Origin: Morganella morganii
Lineage (GTDB): Bacteria > Pseudomonadota > Gammaproteobacteria > Enterobacterales > Enterobacteriaceae
NCBI RefSeq assembly: GCF_019402645.1
Contig: NZ_VKKS01000001.1
Location: 1,612,970-1,676,969 of the forward strand
Direction of reading: 5' to 3'
Length of the DNA stretch: 64,000 nt
Below the pieces are notes generated by a model, which searched no databases, was not told the DNA's origin, and saw nothing but the letters and a program-made list of their open reading frames with translations. Of the stretch, positions 7,287 through 16,017 are shown piece by piece; the stretch's first letter is position 1, and each line of letters starts with the position of its first letter. A program made the position numbers and the translations under genes.

Positions 7287-7696
7287 AAGGCAAAATAACA
7301 ATATCCAGGCCATCATATGGTGATGGCCGTGATGTCATTAATATTCAGGTTCGCGATGATGTATCAAGGATTAAATTTCTTGATATTGAGATTGATTGCG
7401 CTGACTTCGCCAGGGCATTAACTGGATTGTCAGAAACAGACTGTCGGCTCTCTGTCCGTGGCCTTGAATCAGTCGGAAAAATGAAAATCACCGAAGCCCG
7501 TAAAGTGCTTTGTCCAATGGGTATCAGCGGCAAAGAAAATATGACAAGGTGGCTTCACGATAATAAGCAAGAAGATGGATGGATACTTGATTCTTACTTG
7601 GGTAATAAATCATCTGTCGAATATACAGAGAATGGCTACATTCTCAAGTATCGAGTAATAAAATACATTGAGGCTGACAATGAACAAATATCGTGA
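7283..7696 (+). CDS. phage protein, function unknown
   Basis: A 137-residue ORF starting at the ATG at 7283 with GGAGGTG upstream and a four-base overlap with the previous stop. The N-terminal half is beta-rich (ITISRPSYGDGRDVINIQV). No family is recognised. It overlaps the downstream DUF2591-type gene by 17 bases. Confidence 0.55.
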   Translation: MKGKITISRPSYGDGRDVINIQVRDDVSRIKFLDIEIDCADFARALTGLSETDCRLSVRGLESVGKMKITEARKVLCPMGISGKENMTRWLHDNKQEDGWILDSYLGNKSSVEYTENGYILKYRVIKYIEADNEQIS

Positions 7697-8045
7697 CAAA
7701 TCAGACTTTGAGATTAATAAGGCTGCGGCTGTTTCTCTGTCGACTGAATTTCAGTTCGATGATATCCGTAAAAAGTTATACACAGATATTTTCCGCAATA
7801 CCGAGATTGATTATTGCAACAACCCGGCGGACGCAATGCCGATTATTATTGAGAATAAAATAACGGTCGCGTATGACAAACTGTATGAAACCTGGTGCGC
7901 TCATGTCGGATCTGTAATGAGCGATGATGTCGGATGGGGTTATTCTATTGAACCAGCAATAAACTATTGCGACGATAATTATTATCGCGCGGCTATGATT
8001 TGTTTCCTGATGATGAAGGATACGGAGAATGAAACCAATACTTGA
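7680..8045 (+). CDS. ninX: NinX/DUF2591-type phage protein
   Basis: A 121-residue protein from the ATG at 7680, with GAGG upstream. It has the family landmarks: a DKSDFEINKAAA start, IDYCNNPADAMPIIIENKI in the middle, and YYRAAMICFLMMKD near the end. These match DUF2591, the lambda-type NinX family from ninR regions. Its function is unknown. It overlaps the next gene by 17 bases. Confidence 0.8.
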   Translation: MNKYRDKSDFEINKAAAVSLSTEFQFDDIRKKLYTDIFRNTEIDYCNNPADAMPIIIENKITVAYDKLYETWCAHVGSVMSDDVGWGYSIEPAINYCDDNYYRAAMICFLMMKDTENETNT

Positions 8046-8506
8046 TATGTGCTGCGGTAGCCGGATGTTCATGTATAACAAGCAAGACCCGCGAGTTATA
8101 TTTATGGATATCAGAAGCGAAGAACATATTTTATGTGATGGACGTATTTTAAAAATAACGCCGGATATTATCGCTGATTTTAAAAACCTGCCGTTCCCGG
8201 ATGAAACATTTTACCAGGTGCTGTTTGATCCGCCTCACCTAGTCCGGATCGGAAAAAATAGCTGGATGTTTAAAAAATACGGCGCGCTGGATAAGCATTC
8301 ATGGCGATCTGACTTGGCCGCAGGTTTCAGTGAAGCATTCAGAGTGCTGCGGCCACACGGAGCGTTAATGTTTAAATGGAATGAAACACAGATACCGACC
8401 AGGGAAATACCTGGCTCTCACCGACGAAAAGCCGACAGCAGTTCAGAGGGTCGGGAAAAATGACAAAACTCACTGGATGACATTTTATAAAGGTGCCGGA
8501 GAATGA
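8029..8506 (+). pseudogene. class I SAM methyltransferase gene with a +1 frameshift
   Basis: The frame from ATG 8029 encodes a methyltransferase: MKPILDMCCGSRMF (SAM-binding loop), NLPFPDETFYQVLFDPPH (catalytic DPPH) and a later FKWNET. It ends early at 8463 with an unrelated tail. Reading one base on from 8410-8411 (a doubled C) restores the expected ending LALTDEKPTAVQRVGKNDKT, then HWMTFYKGAGE, stopping at 8506. There it overlaps the next ATG at 8503 as ATGA. Both the family ending and the restored coupling point to a single inserted base. Loss of the last ~30 residues probably inactivates it; a sequencing error is the alternative. Confidence 0.8.
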
Positions 8507-8901
8507 AAAATAAAATACAAGGTAGGTTAATCAGCAGCCAGCGCTATCTTGACGATAATATCGTTATGGATAAGGCACTGCGGTTTAAGGTTTTTATTGT
8601 TGATGTCATTCCGGTAATTCTGCGTGGTAAGCAATACACCCTGTTGTGCAATGGTCACCATAATTATGCTGCTGCAAAGTTAATCGGGGCTGAACCGCAA
8701 TTCAGAACACCCAATAAATTAGCCAAAGCATTTAACCAATACTCGCAGAGTGAAAAAGAAACCTTTGTCATTAATAACCTGACCGATAGCGATTTATATG
8801 ATGTCGATACAGGTGAGGTAATACAGGAGTTACTTATGCCTGACATGAATAACGGAGTATTCCAAAACAAATTAACAAAAGGATTGCGACTTTATCAATG
8901 A
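8503..8901 (+). CDS. phage protein with ParB-like N-terminal region
   Basis: A 132-residue protein. The segment VDVIPVILRGKQYTLLCNGHHNYAAAKLIG resembles the ParB/sulfiredoxin-like nuclease fold (a box with G-H-H and A-A-x-x-x-G). It precedes an MT-A70 methyltransferase gene by seven bases, and phage operons often pair such proteins with DNA methyltransferases. The function is not established. Confidence 0.55.
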   Translation: MKNKIQGRLISSQRYLDDNIVMDKALRFKVFIVDVIPVILRGKQYTLLCNGHHNYAAAKLIGAEPQFRTPNKLAKAFNQYSQSEKETFVINNLTDSDLYDVDTGEVIQELLMPDMNNGVFQNKLTKGLRLYQ

Positions 8902-8908
8902 GGTTGAC

Positions 8909-9511
8909 GTGAAAAAATATAAATTAATTCTCGCTGACCCACCCTGGCAATATAGCAACAAATCCTCCAACGGCGCAGCAGATAACCACTACAACACCAC
9001 CGATTTTTATTCCATCACCCGCTTACCCATCGAAAAAATAGCCTCTGACAACTCCGTACTCTGCATGTGGTACACGGGTAACTTTGTCCGTGAGGCTTAT
9101 GAATTAGCTGAAGCGTGGGGATTTAAAGTGCGCACCGGCTTCGGGTTCGTGTGGGTGAAGCTGAACAAAAACGCAGGGGATCGGATAGACAAACATCCGC
9201 CGGAAGATTTCTTCGACTTCATGGAGTTACTGAACGCAGAGACACGGATCAACGGCGGCAACTATACCCGCGCTAATGCAGAGGTGTGCCTGATTGCTAC
9301 CAGAGGCCGGGGATTGGAACGCCGGTCGGCCAGCGTCCGGCAGATTGTTTATTCCTGTCTCGGTGAGCACAGCGAGAAACCGAAGGAAGTACATCACCGG
9401 CTGGAAGAGTTATATGGCGATGTCCCGCGCATTGAACTGTTTGCCAGGGAGAAATACGGCGAATGGGATGTGTACGGGGATCAGGTTAACAGTGACATAC
9501 AACTGAGGTAA
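8909..9511 (+). CDS. MT-A70 family N6-adenine methyltransferase
   Basis: A 200-residue protein with GTG start and GAGG upstream. LILADPPWQY carries the catalytic DPPW. LCMWYTGNFVREAYELAEAWGF and EVCLIATRGRG are further family motifs. MT-A70 enzymes transfer methyl groups to adenine N6. In phages this probably modifies phage DNA and may protect it from host restriction. With the broken neighbour at 8029 it forms a modification segment in the operon. Confidence 0.9.
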   Translation: MKKYKLILADPPWQYSNKSSNGAADNHYNTTDFYSITRLPIEKIASDNSVLCMWYTGNFVREAYELAEAWGFKVRTGFGFVWVKLNKNAGDRIDKHPPEDFFDFMELLNAETRINGGNYTRANAEVCLIATRGRGLERRSASVRQIVYSCLGEHSEKPKEVHHRLEELYGDVPRIELFAREKYGEWDVYGDQVNSDIQLR

Positions 9512-9515
9512 TTTT

Positions 9516-9713
9516 ATGGCCGATATTATCGATGAAGCCAATGACTTAAACGAACTGCGACTGACTACCGCGCTTGCCAACCGGCCGTCAAAGCCGAAAA
9601 GCCTGACCGGTTTCTGTATCTGGTGCCGTCATGAACCGGTTATGCCCGGCAGCGCGTACTGCTCAAAAGAGTGCGGCGACGATGACGCACAGAACAAGCG
9701 CAAAAACGGATAG
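9516..9713 (+). CDS. small zinc-finger protein, DksA/TraR-like
   Basis: A 65-residue protein with FCIWCRHEP...AYCSKEC, a four-cysteine zinc motif near residues 33-52. The acidic N-terminal helix and C-terminal zinc motif resemble short phage TraR/DksA-type or YjfK-like proteins. It lies four bases after the MT-A70 gene. RNA polymerase binding would be inference. Confidence 0.65.
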   Translation: MADIIDEANDLNELRLTTALANRPSKPKSLTGFCIWCRHEPVMPGSAYCSKECGDDDAQNKRKNG

Positions 9714-9722
9714 GAGGCATTG

Positions 9723-9899
9723 ATGCTGATCTTTGCACTCTATCTGTGGATTGCCGGTTATCTCTTCGCAGAACTGAGCAGAAGCGCAGATACCCGCACC
9801 GACATAGCCGCCGTGATGTTTTATTCCACATTCTGGCTGCCGGTCGGCGCGTGTTACCTTTCATCCCTGATCGCCTGTAAAGTGTTAGGCGACGAGTAA
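9723..9899 (+). CDS. small membrane protein at the end of the early operon
   Basis: A 58-residue ORF with an excellent ribosome site (AGGAGG) before ATG 9723. It has two hydrophobic stretches, at about residues 1-17 and 29-52. Its stop is directly adjacent to the last base of the convergent integrase. The function is unknown. Confidence 0.55.
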   Translation: MLIFALYLWIAGYLFAELSRSADTRTDIAAVMFYSTFWLPVGACYLSSLIACKVLGDE

Positions 9900-11102
9900 T
9901 TACCCAGCTTTCCCCTCTTCAATCCACCCGTCAACCATATCGGCCCACTGCTGCAACATGTCGCGGCGCTGCTCAGCGTATTCCGCTTTGTTGTACACGG
10001 CACGGACGCCTTTTTGTTCGTGGGCCAGACACTTCTCTATCCAGTCGGAATTAAACCCCGCCTCATGCAACAGTGTGCTGGCCGTCCGGCGCAGGTCATG
10101 TACCGTCAGCGGTTCAAAATTAATCCCCTTCTCATTTATCCGTTTAACCACACCATCAATCACATTATTCAGTGCCGCGTTCGACAGCGGCTTACGGATG
10201 TCATAACGTCCGGGGATCAGGTATTCACTCCCCATGGCGCAAACCTGAAATCCGGTCATCATATCCAGCGCCTGCCGGGAGAGATAAATCACATGCTCCC
10301 GTCGGCGCTTCATCCGTTCTTTCGGGATCACCCACTGAGCACGTTTAAAATCGACTTCTTCCCAGGTGGCTTTGATAAATTCCGTTTTCCGCACCAGGGT
10401 TAACAGCACAAATTTCACAGCCAGTTTCAGCGTCGGATAACAGCTGTAGTTCTCCAGTTCCCGGAAGAATATGCCGATCTCTTTTGGTGACATTGCGCGC
10501 TCACGCGGCTCAAAGGTGGCGATCGTGGATGCTTTAATGCCTGCTGCCGGGTTACTGATCTCATACCCGCGGTCAATGGCATAATCAAATACCGCGCCGA
10601 CAATCTCACGTACCTGTAATGCAGTTGCCCGGCCACCACGATCACGGATCTTTTCACACAATGCCCGTAACCGCTGCGTGCTTATCTCTTCCAGCGTCAG
10701 ACGACCCAGTACCGGCGCTATCTCACGTTCGATCACCGAGGCTTTCATTGCCCGTGTCGAATCCGCCAGGCGGGCTTCACGCAGATATCTGACGGTATAT
10801 TCACCAAATACCGTTGCGCCCTTTCGCTTATCAATACCGTCACGCTTGCTTGCAGCCGGTGATATTCCTCCATTCAGTTGCTTTTTCGCATCATTCAGTA
10901 ATTCGCGGGCCTGTGCCAGCGTGATACCGTCAGGCCCATATTTACCAAACGTCACCGTTTCACGGCGGCCATTAAAGCGGTAATCATATCTGAATGAAAT
11001 TGTTCCGTTTTTTGTGACAGCAACATATAAGCCATCACGATCAGACACTTTATAAAGCCTGTCCTGCGGCTTCATACTTTTTAATTTTGTATCAGTCAGC
11101 AC
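9900..11102 (-). CDS. int: P4-type tyrosine integrase
   Basis: A 400-residue protein starting at GTG 11102. It has a DUF4102-type N-terminus (LTDTKLKSMKPQDRLYKVSD), then a SAM-like core-binding domain and the catalytic domain with LVRKTEF (first Arg), HDLRRTASTLLHEAGF (H-x-x-R), LAHEQ and Y in AVYNKAEYAEQ. The length matches the P4/Sf6 integrase family. It carries out insertion and excision at the 3' end of guaA, whose stop codon is 220 bases away. It converges with the early operon. Four ATACCGTCA repeats upstream are likely arm-type sites and could also autoregulate it. Confidence 0.93.
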   Translation of the reverse strand: MLTDTKLKSMKPQDRLYKVSDRDGLYVAVTKNGTISFRYDYRFNGRRETVTFGKYGPDGITLAQARELLNDAKKQLNGGISPAASKRDGIDKRKGATVFGEYTVRYLREARLADSTRAMKASVIEREIAPVLGRLTLEEISTQRLRALCEKIRDRGGRATALQVREIVGAVFDYAIDRGYEISNPAAGIKASTIATFEPRERAMSPKEIGIFFRELENYSCYPTLKLAVKFVLLTLVRKTEFIKATWEEVDFKRAQWVIPKERMKRRREHVIYLSRQALDMMTGFQVCAMGSEYLIPGRYDIRKPLSNAALNNVIDGVVKRINEKGINFEPLTVHDLRRTASTLLHEAGFNSDWIEKCLAHEQKGVRAVYNKAEYAEQRRDMLQQWADMVDGWIEEGKAG

Positions 11103-11121
11103 GTCGGTATTCTCTCTTTTA

Positions 11122-11206
11122 ATACCGTCATAATTTTTATTTTTTTGACGGTATCACAGCCGGTTTAGAGTGGTTTTATTTTTTGATACCGTCACATATA
11201 CCGTCA
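11122..11206. repeat. ATACCGTCA repeats upstream of int
   Basis: ATACCGTCA occurs at 11122-11130, 11186-11194 and 11198-11206, and inverted as TGACGGTAT at 11146-11154. A partial copy (GTCGGTAT) is near 11103. Four 9-base copies in 85 bases next to int and the insertion point are consistent with integrase arm sites or excisionase sites. Confidence 0.6.
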
Positions 11207-11345
11207 AAAATACTGGCTCTTGTCAACAATTAAAAACAGTTAAAAACAAAAAAGCCACCAGTAACATACTGATGGCTTTCGGTTTTCTGATAATTACCGG
11301 TAGTTAAAAACTATTGGTATATCATTCCCACTCAATGGTCGCCGG
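11207..11345. other. predicted attachment region at the 3' end of guaA
   Basis: The int gene, its repeats and then the guaA stop codon follow one another, the layout of elements inserted into the guaA 3' end. The crossover core is expected within the last guaA codons (around 11322-11340). The partner site is outside the window, so the core cannot be read directly. Confidence 0.45.
11243..11277 (-). terminator. guaBA terminator
   Basis: AGCCACCAGTA-ACA-TACTGATGGCT (11253-11277) forms an 11 bp stem with one mismatch. On the minus strand it is followed by a T-rich run, 45 bases after the guaA stop. Confidence 0.75.
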
Positions 11346-12899
11346 TGGTTTGCCGCTGACGTCATAAACGACGCGGGAAATACCGTCGACTTCATTGATA
11401 ATACGGTTAGAAACCCGGCCCAACAAATCGTATGGCAGATGTGCCCAGTGTGCAGTCATAAAGTCGATGGTTTCGACTGCACGAAGAGAGACAACCCAGT
11501 CGTATTTACGACCATCGCCCATTACACCGACAGAACGTACCGGCAGGAAGACAGTGAATGCCTGGCTGACTTTGTGGTACAAATCCGCCTTGTGCAGTTC
11601 TTCGATAAAGATAGCATCGGCACGGCGCAGGATATCGCAATACTCTTTTTTCACTTCGCCCAGCACGCGGACACCCAAACCCGGGCCCGGGAACGGATGG
11701 CGGTACAACATATCGTATGGCAGACCCAGTTGCAGACCGATACGGCGGACTTCATCTTTAAACAGTTCACGCAGCGGCTCAACCAGTCCCAGCTCCATAT
11801 CTTCCGGCAGACCGCCGACGTTATGGTGGGATTTGATCACGTGGGCTTTACCGGTTTCGGATGCGGCAGATTCAATCACATCCGGATAGATAGTGCCCTG
11901 TGCCAGCCATTTGACCTGTTTCTGTTTTGACGCTTCTTCATCAAAAATTTCAATGAACGTATGGCCGATTGCTTTACGTTTGGCCTCCGGATCTGCAATG
12001 CCTTTCAGTGCATTCAGGAAACGATCTTCCGCTTTGGCATGGATGATATTAAGGTCAAATTTGCCTGCAAACATCTCCATAACCTGCTCTGCTTCGTTCA
12101 GACGCAGTAAGCCGTTATCCACGAATACACAGGTCAGGCGCTTACCGATAGCGCGGTTTAACAGCATAGCGGTAACCGAGGAATCCACCCCGCCGGAGAG
12201 CGCCAGGATCACATGGTCGTCACCGATCTGCTCGCGCAGACGGATAACGGTGTCTTCGATAATGGCTTCCGGTGTCCACAGGGCTTCACACTGGCAGATA
12301 TCCAGCACGAAACGTTTGAGGATTTCCTGGCCCTGGTGAGTATGGGTCACTTCCGGGTGGAACTGCACGCCGTAAAAACGTTTTTCGTCGTTTGCCATAA
12401 TCGCAAACGGACAGGTTTCGGTGCTGGCAATGGTCACGAAATCAGACGGGATAGCGGTGACTTTGTCGCCGTGGCTCATCCAGACATCCAGCAGCGGCTT
12501 GCCGTTATCATCCAGCATATCGTGGATATCACGGAACAGTTCGCAGGTTTCACGGATTTCGACCTGCGCATAACCGAACTCGCGCTCGTCAGAGGTTTCC
12601 ACCGCGCCGCCGAGCTGCATAGACATGGTCTGCATGCCGTAGCAGATACCGAGAACCGGCACACCGGCGCGGAAGACATATTCAGGTGCGCGCGGGCTGT
12701 TATATTCAGTGGTGCTTTCCGGGCCGCCGGAGAGAATAATACCGTTCGGATTGAAATTACGGATCTGTTCTTCAGTGACATCCCATGCCCACAATTCACA
12801 GTAAACGCCGATTTCACGGATACGGCGCGCGATCAGCTGAGTATACTGCGATCCAAAGTCGAGGATAAGAATGCGGTGCTGATGAATATTCGTTGTCAT
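11322..12899 (-). CDS. guaA: GMP synthase (glutamine-hydrolysing)
   Basis: A 525-residue protein, the E. coli length, from the start [16 protein letters not shown]; seven upstream in-frame codons are not conserved. The class I glutamine amidotransferase domain has the Cys in GICYGMQ and HPEVTH. The ATP-pyrophosphatase loop is LSGGVDSS, and the C-terminal dimerisation domain ends PPATIEWE. It converts XMP to GMP with ATP and glutamine. It lies 60 bases after guaB in the guaBA operon. The adjacent prophage leaves the reading frame intact. Confidence 0.98.
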   Translation of the reverse strand: MTTNIHQHRILILDFGSQYTQLIARRIREIGVYCELWAWDVTEEQIRNFNPNGIILSGGPESTTEYNSPRAPEYVFRAGVPVLGICYGMQTMSMQLGGAVETSDEREFGYAQVEIRETCELFRDIHDMLDDNGKPLLDVWMSHGDKVTAIPSDFVTIASTETCPFAIMANDEKRFYGVQFHPEVTHTHQGQEILKRFVLDICQCEALWTPEAIIEDTVIRLREQIGDDHVILALSGGVDSSVTAMLLNRAIGKRLTCVFVDNGLLRLNEAEQVMEMFAGKFDLNIIHAKAEDRFLNALKGIADPEAKRKAIGHTFIEIFDEEASKQKQVKWLAQGTIYPDVIESAASETGKAHVIKSHHNVGGLPEDMELGLVEPLRELFKDEVRRIGLQLGLPYDMLYRHPFPGPGLGVRVLGEVKKEYCDILRRADAIFIEELHKADLYHKVSQAFTVFLPVRSVGVMGDGRKYDWVVSLRAVETIDFMTAHWAHLPYDLLGRVSNRIINEVDGISRVVYDVSGKPPATIEWE

Positions 12900-12959
12900 T
12901 AATGTATGTTCCAAAAGCAAACAATTATAGGCTGGCGATCCGCAGACCGCCGCATTGAA

Positions 12960-14426
12960 TCAGAGACCTGAACGGTAGTTTGGCGCTTCTTTGGTGATAG
13001 TCACATCATGAACGTGACTTTCCTGAATCCCGGCACCACTGATACGGACAAACTCTGCTTTAGTATTCAGTTCCTGAATAGTTGCACAACCGGTCAGTCC
13101 CATGCAAGAGCGCAGGCCGCCCATTTGCTGGTGAACGATGGTTTTCAGCACACCTTTGTAAGCCACTCGGCCTTCGATACCTTCCGGTACCAGTTTGTCA
13201 GCCGCGTTGTCGGTCTGGAAATAACGGTCAGAAGAGCCTTTGGACATCGCACCGAGTGAACCCATACCACGGTAAGATTTATAAGCACGACCCTGATAGA
13301 GCTCCACTTCGCCCGGAGATTCCTCTGTACCGGCGAACATCGAACCGACCATCACACACGCCGCACCGGCAGCCAGCGCTTTCGCGATATCACCGGAGAA
13401 ACGGATACCGCCGTCAGCGATAACCGGAATACCGGTGCCTTCCAGTGCTTCAACCGCATCAGAAATAGCGGTTAACTGTGGTACACCGACGCCGGTTACG
13501 ATACGGGTAGTACAGATGGAGCCCGGGCCGATACCGACTTTCACCGCACTGACACCGGCTGCCGCCAGAGCTTTCGCCCCTTCGGCTGTCGCGACGTTAC
13601 CGCCGATGATTTCAAGATCAGGGTATTTTTCATGGGTTTCACGGATGCGCTGTAACACACCTTCGGAATGGCCGTGAGAGGAGTCGATTAACAGAACATC
13701 CACACCGGCAGCCACCAGCGCATCAACACGCTCTTCGTTACCGGCACCGGCACCAACTGCTGCGCCGACACGCAGACGGCCGTGCTCATCTTTACAGGCG
13801 TTTGGTTTACGTTCTGCTTTCTGGAAATCTTTTACGGTGATCATGCCGATCAGATGGAAAGAATCATCCACCACCAGCGCTTTTTCCACGCGGCGCTCGT
13901 GCATTTTTTTCAGAACCACTTCGCGGGCTTCGCCTTCGCGGACAGTCACCAGGCGCTCTTTCGGGGTCATAACAGCGGTGACCGGCTGATCCAGGTCAGT
14001 CACGAAACGTACATCACGGCCGGTGATGATACCGACTAATTCATTATCAGTAGTGACCACAGGATAACCGGCAAAACCGTTTTGTTCAGTCAGCGCCTGA
14101 ACTTCGCGCAGTGTGGTGCACGGGGTAACGGTCTGCGGATCAGAAACCACACCGCTTTCGTGCTTTTTCACACGACGGACTTCACCGGCCTGACGCTCAA
14201 TGGACATATTTTTGTGGATAAAGCCGATGCCGCCTTCCTGGGCAAGGGCAATCGCCAGACGGGCTTCCGTTACCGTATCCATCGCCGCTGAGATCATCGG
14301 GACGTTCAGACGGATTTTCGCGGTGAGTTGTGTCGATAAATCGGCAGTGTTGGGCAGAACTGTGGAGTGTGCAGGAACTAAGAGGACATCATCAAAAGTT
14401 AAAGCTTCTTTTTTAATACGTAACAT
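12960..14426 (-). CDS. guaB: IMP dehydrogenase
   Basis: A 488-residue protein as in E. coli, from [16 protein letters not shown]. Two CBS domains lie at about residues 93-205. The catalytic loop [18 protein letters not shown] holds the nucleophilic Cys, with flap residues near YRGMGS. It oxidises IMP to XMP with NAD+, the committed guanine step, and GuaA uses the product. The promoter region has a TATAAT and an overlapping PurR-like box. Confidence 0.98.
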   Translation of the reverse strand: MLRIKKEALTFDDVLLVPAHSTVLPNTADLSTQLTAKIRLNVPMISAAMDTVTEARLAIALAQEGGIGFIHKNMSIERQAGEVRRVKKHESGVVSDPQTVTPCTTLREVQALTEQNGFAGYPVVTTDNELVGIITGRDVRFVTDLDQPVTAVMTPKERLVTVREGEAREVVLKKMHERRVEKALVVDDSFHLIGMITVKDFQKAERKPNACKDEHGRLRVGAAVGAGAGNEERVDALVAAGVDVLLIDSSHGHSEGVLQRIRETHEKYPDLEIIGGNVATAEGAKALAAAGVSAVKVGIGPGSICTTRIVTGVGVPQLTAISDAVEALEGTGIPVIADGGIRFSGDIAKALAAGAACVMVGSMFAGTEESPGEVELYQGRAYKSYRGMGSLGAMSKGSSDRYFQTDNAADKLVPEGIEGRVAYKGVLKTIVHQQMGGLRSCMGLTGCATIQELNTKAEFVRISGAGIQESHVHDVTITKEAPNYRSGL

Positions 14427-14480
14427 GTGCAATATCTCACCAGGCAGCAGGATTGAAAGAAGATAAAATATTGCCGCGGC

Positions 14481-14506
14481 ATTATACAGGTGGTAATCGG
14501 TTGCGC
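14481..14506 (-). promoter_or_regulatory. guaBA promoter with PurR-like operator
   Basis: On the minus strand TATAAT (14486-14481) lies 55 bases before the guaB start. Directly upstream, GCGCAACCGATTACCA (14506-14491) resembles the PurR consensus ACGCAAACGTTTTCGT in its central CGCAA-CG-TT-C pattern. PurR with guanine or hypoxanthine is known to repress guaBA in E. coli; here it is inferred from the match. Confidence 0.55.
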
Positions 14507-14597
14507 CTAGCTTTTTTTCAAAAATTCGTTGCTAATCTGTCAGAAGGCGGTAGTATCGGACAATTAAGTCCTTGTTTTATTATTTGATCCGGCTCAC

Positions 14598-15974
14598 ATG
14601 TTGCTACCTGAAAATACCACAATTTTTACTGTTACCCGGTTAAATACGACAGTCCGGCAGTTACTCGAGCTGGAAATGGGCCGGATTTGGATCAGCGCGG
14701 AGATCTCCAACTTTTCGCGCCCGTCTTCCGGCCACTGGTATTTTACCCTGAAAGATGAAAAATCCCAGGTGCGGGCAGCCATGTTCCGCGGCAACAACAG
14801 CCGTGTGACATTTGCGCCGCAAAACGGACAACAGGTGCTGGTACGCGCCGCGATCACTCTGTATGAGCCGCGCGGGGATTATCAGCTGATTGTTGAGTCC
14901 ATACAACCTGCCGGTGAAGGCCTGCTTCAGCAGCAGTTTGAGCAGCTGAAAGAGAAACTGAAAGCTGAGGGCTTGTTTGATACCCATCTGAAAAAGCCGC
15001 TGCCGGTACCTGCCACCTGTGTGGGAGTGGTAACTTCCGCCACCGGGGCCGCCCTTCACGATATTCTGAATATTCTGCGCCGCCGTGACCCGTCACTGCC
15101 GGTCATTATCTATCCCGCTCAGGTTCAGGGCGCCGATGCACCGGCACAGATTGTCCGTGCGATTGAAACCGCCAACCGCCGTAATGAATGCGATGTGCTG
15201 ATTGTCGGCCGTGGCGGCGGTTCACTCGAAGATTTATGGAGTTTCAATGATGTGCGGGTGGCGCGGGCAATTTTTGCCAGCCGTCTGCCGGTGATCAGTG
15301 CTGTCGGCCATGAAACTGATATCACTATCACCGATTTTGTCGCGGATTTGCGGGCACCGACACCATCAGCGGCGGCAGAGCTGGTCAGCCGGGACCTGAC
15401 AGAGCGTCTGCGGCAGATCCAATCTGTTCAGCAGCGGCTGGAGATGACGATGGACTATTTTATCGCCGGAAAACAGCGGTTGTTCAGTCAGTTACATCAC
15501 CGGTTACAGCAACAGCATCCGCAATTACGGCTGGCGCGGCAGCAGCAGCTGATTCAGCGCCTGGAACAGCGGCTGATGCAGGCGGGGCAGCTTATGCTGA
15601 CACAAAAATCCCGGCAACTGGCTCAGACTGAACAACGCCTGATGCGCCGGGATCCGCGTCCGCAACTGCAACAGCAGCAGCGGCAGGTTCAGCAATTGCA
15701 GTTCCGTCTCTCCTCCGCCATGCGTGAACAGCTCAGTCAGCAGCGCGAACGTTTCACCCGTCTCTGTTCAACACTCGAAGGTGTCAGCCCGCTGGCGACA
15801 CTCAGCCGGGGATTCAGTATCAGCCAGACTGACAGCGGCGAAGTGCTGAACAAAACCCGTCAGGTGAAAGTCGGGCAAAAAATCACCACACTGTTACAGG
15901 ATGGCAGTGTGGAAAGTGAAATTATCGCCGTGCACAAAAAAGCGGCTGCCCGTAAACGGAAAGCCGCTGAGTAA
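14598..15974 (+). CDS. xseA: exodeoxyribonuclease VII large subunit
   Basis: A 458-residue protein, the usual length. The N-terminal OB fold has [23 protein letters not shown]. The conserved core includes [36 protein letters not shown] and [29 protein letters not shown] long Q/R-rich coiled coil (residues about 270-380) precedes the C-terminal segment. With XseB it degrades single-stranded DNA to oligonucleotides. It is divergent from guaB. Confidence 0.98.
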   Translation: MLLPENTTIFTVTRLNTTVRQLLELEMGRIWISAEISNFSRPSSGHWYFTLKDEKSQVRAAMFRGNNSRVTFAPQNGQQVLVRAAITLYEPRGDYQLIVESIQPAGEGLLQQQFEQLKEKLKAEGLFDTHLKKPLPVPATCVGVVTSATGAALHDILNILRRRDPSLPVIIYPAQVQGADAPAQIVRAIETANRRNECDVLIVGRGGGSLEDLWSFNDVRVARAIFASRLPVISAVGHETDITITDFVADLRAPTPSAAAELVSRDLTERLRQIQSVQQRLEMTMDYFIAGKQRLFSQLHHRLQQQHPQLRLARQQQLIQRLEQRLMQAGQLMLTQKSRQLAQTEQRLMRRDPRPQLQQQQRQVQQLQFRLSSAMREQLSQQRERFTRLCSTLEGVSPLATLSRGFSISQTDSGEVLNKTRQVKVGQKITTLLQDGSVESEIIAVHKKAAARKRKAAE

Positions 15975-16017
15975 TATCCGCTTTTCAGGTGACACTGTCA
16001 CATATTAAGTGACGGCG

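Noticed and set aside
15975..16017. Inverted repeats between xseA and ptrB (GTGACACTGTCAC and GTGACGGCGTCAC)
   Set aside because: They are short dyads without a T-run. They may act as a weak bidirectional terminator, but the evidence is insufficient.
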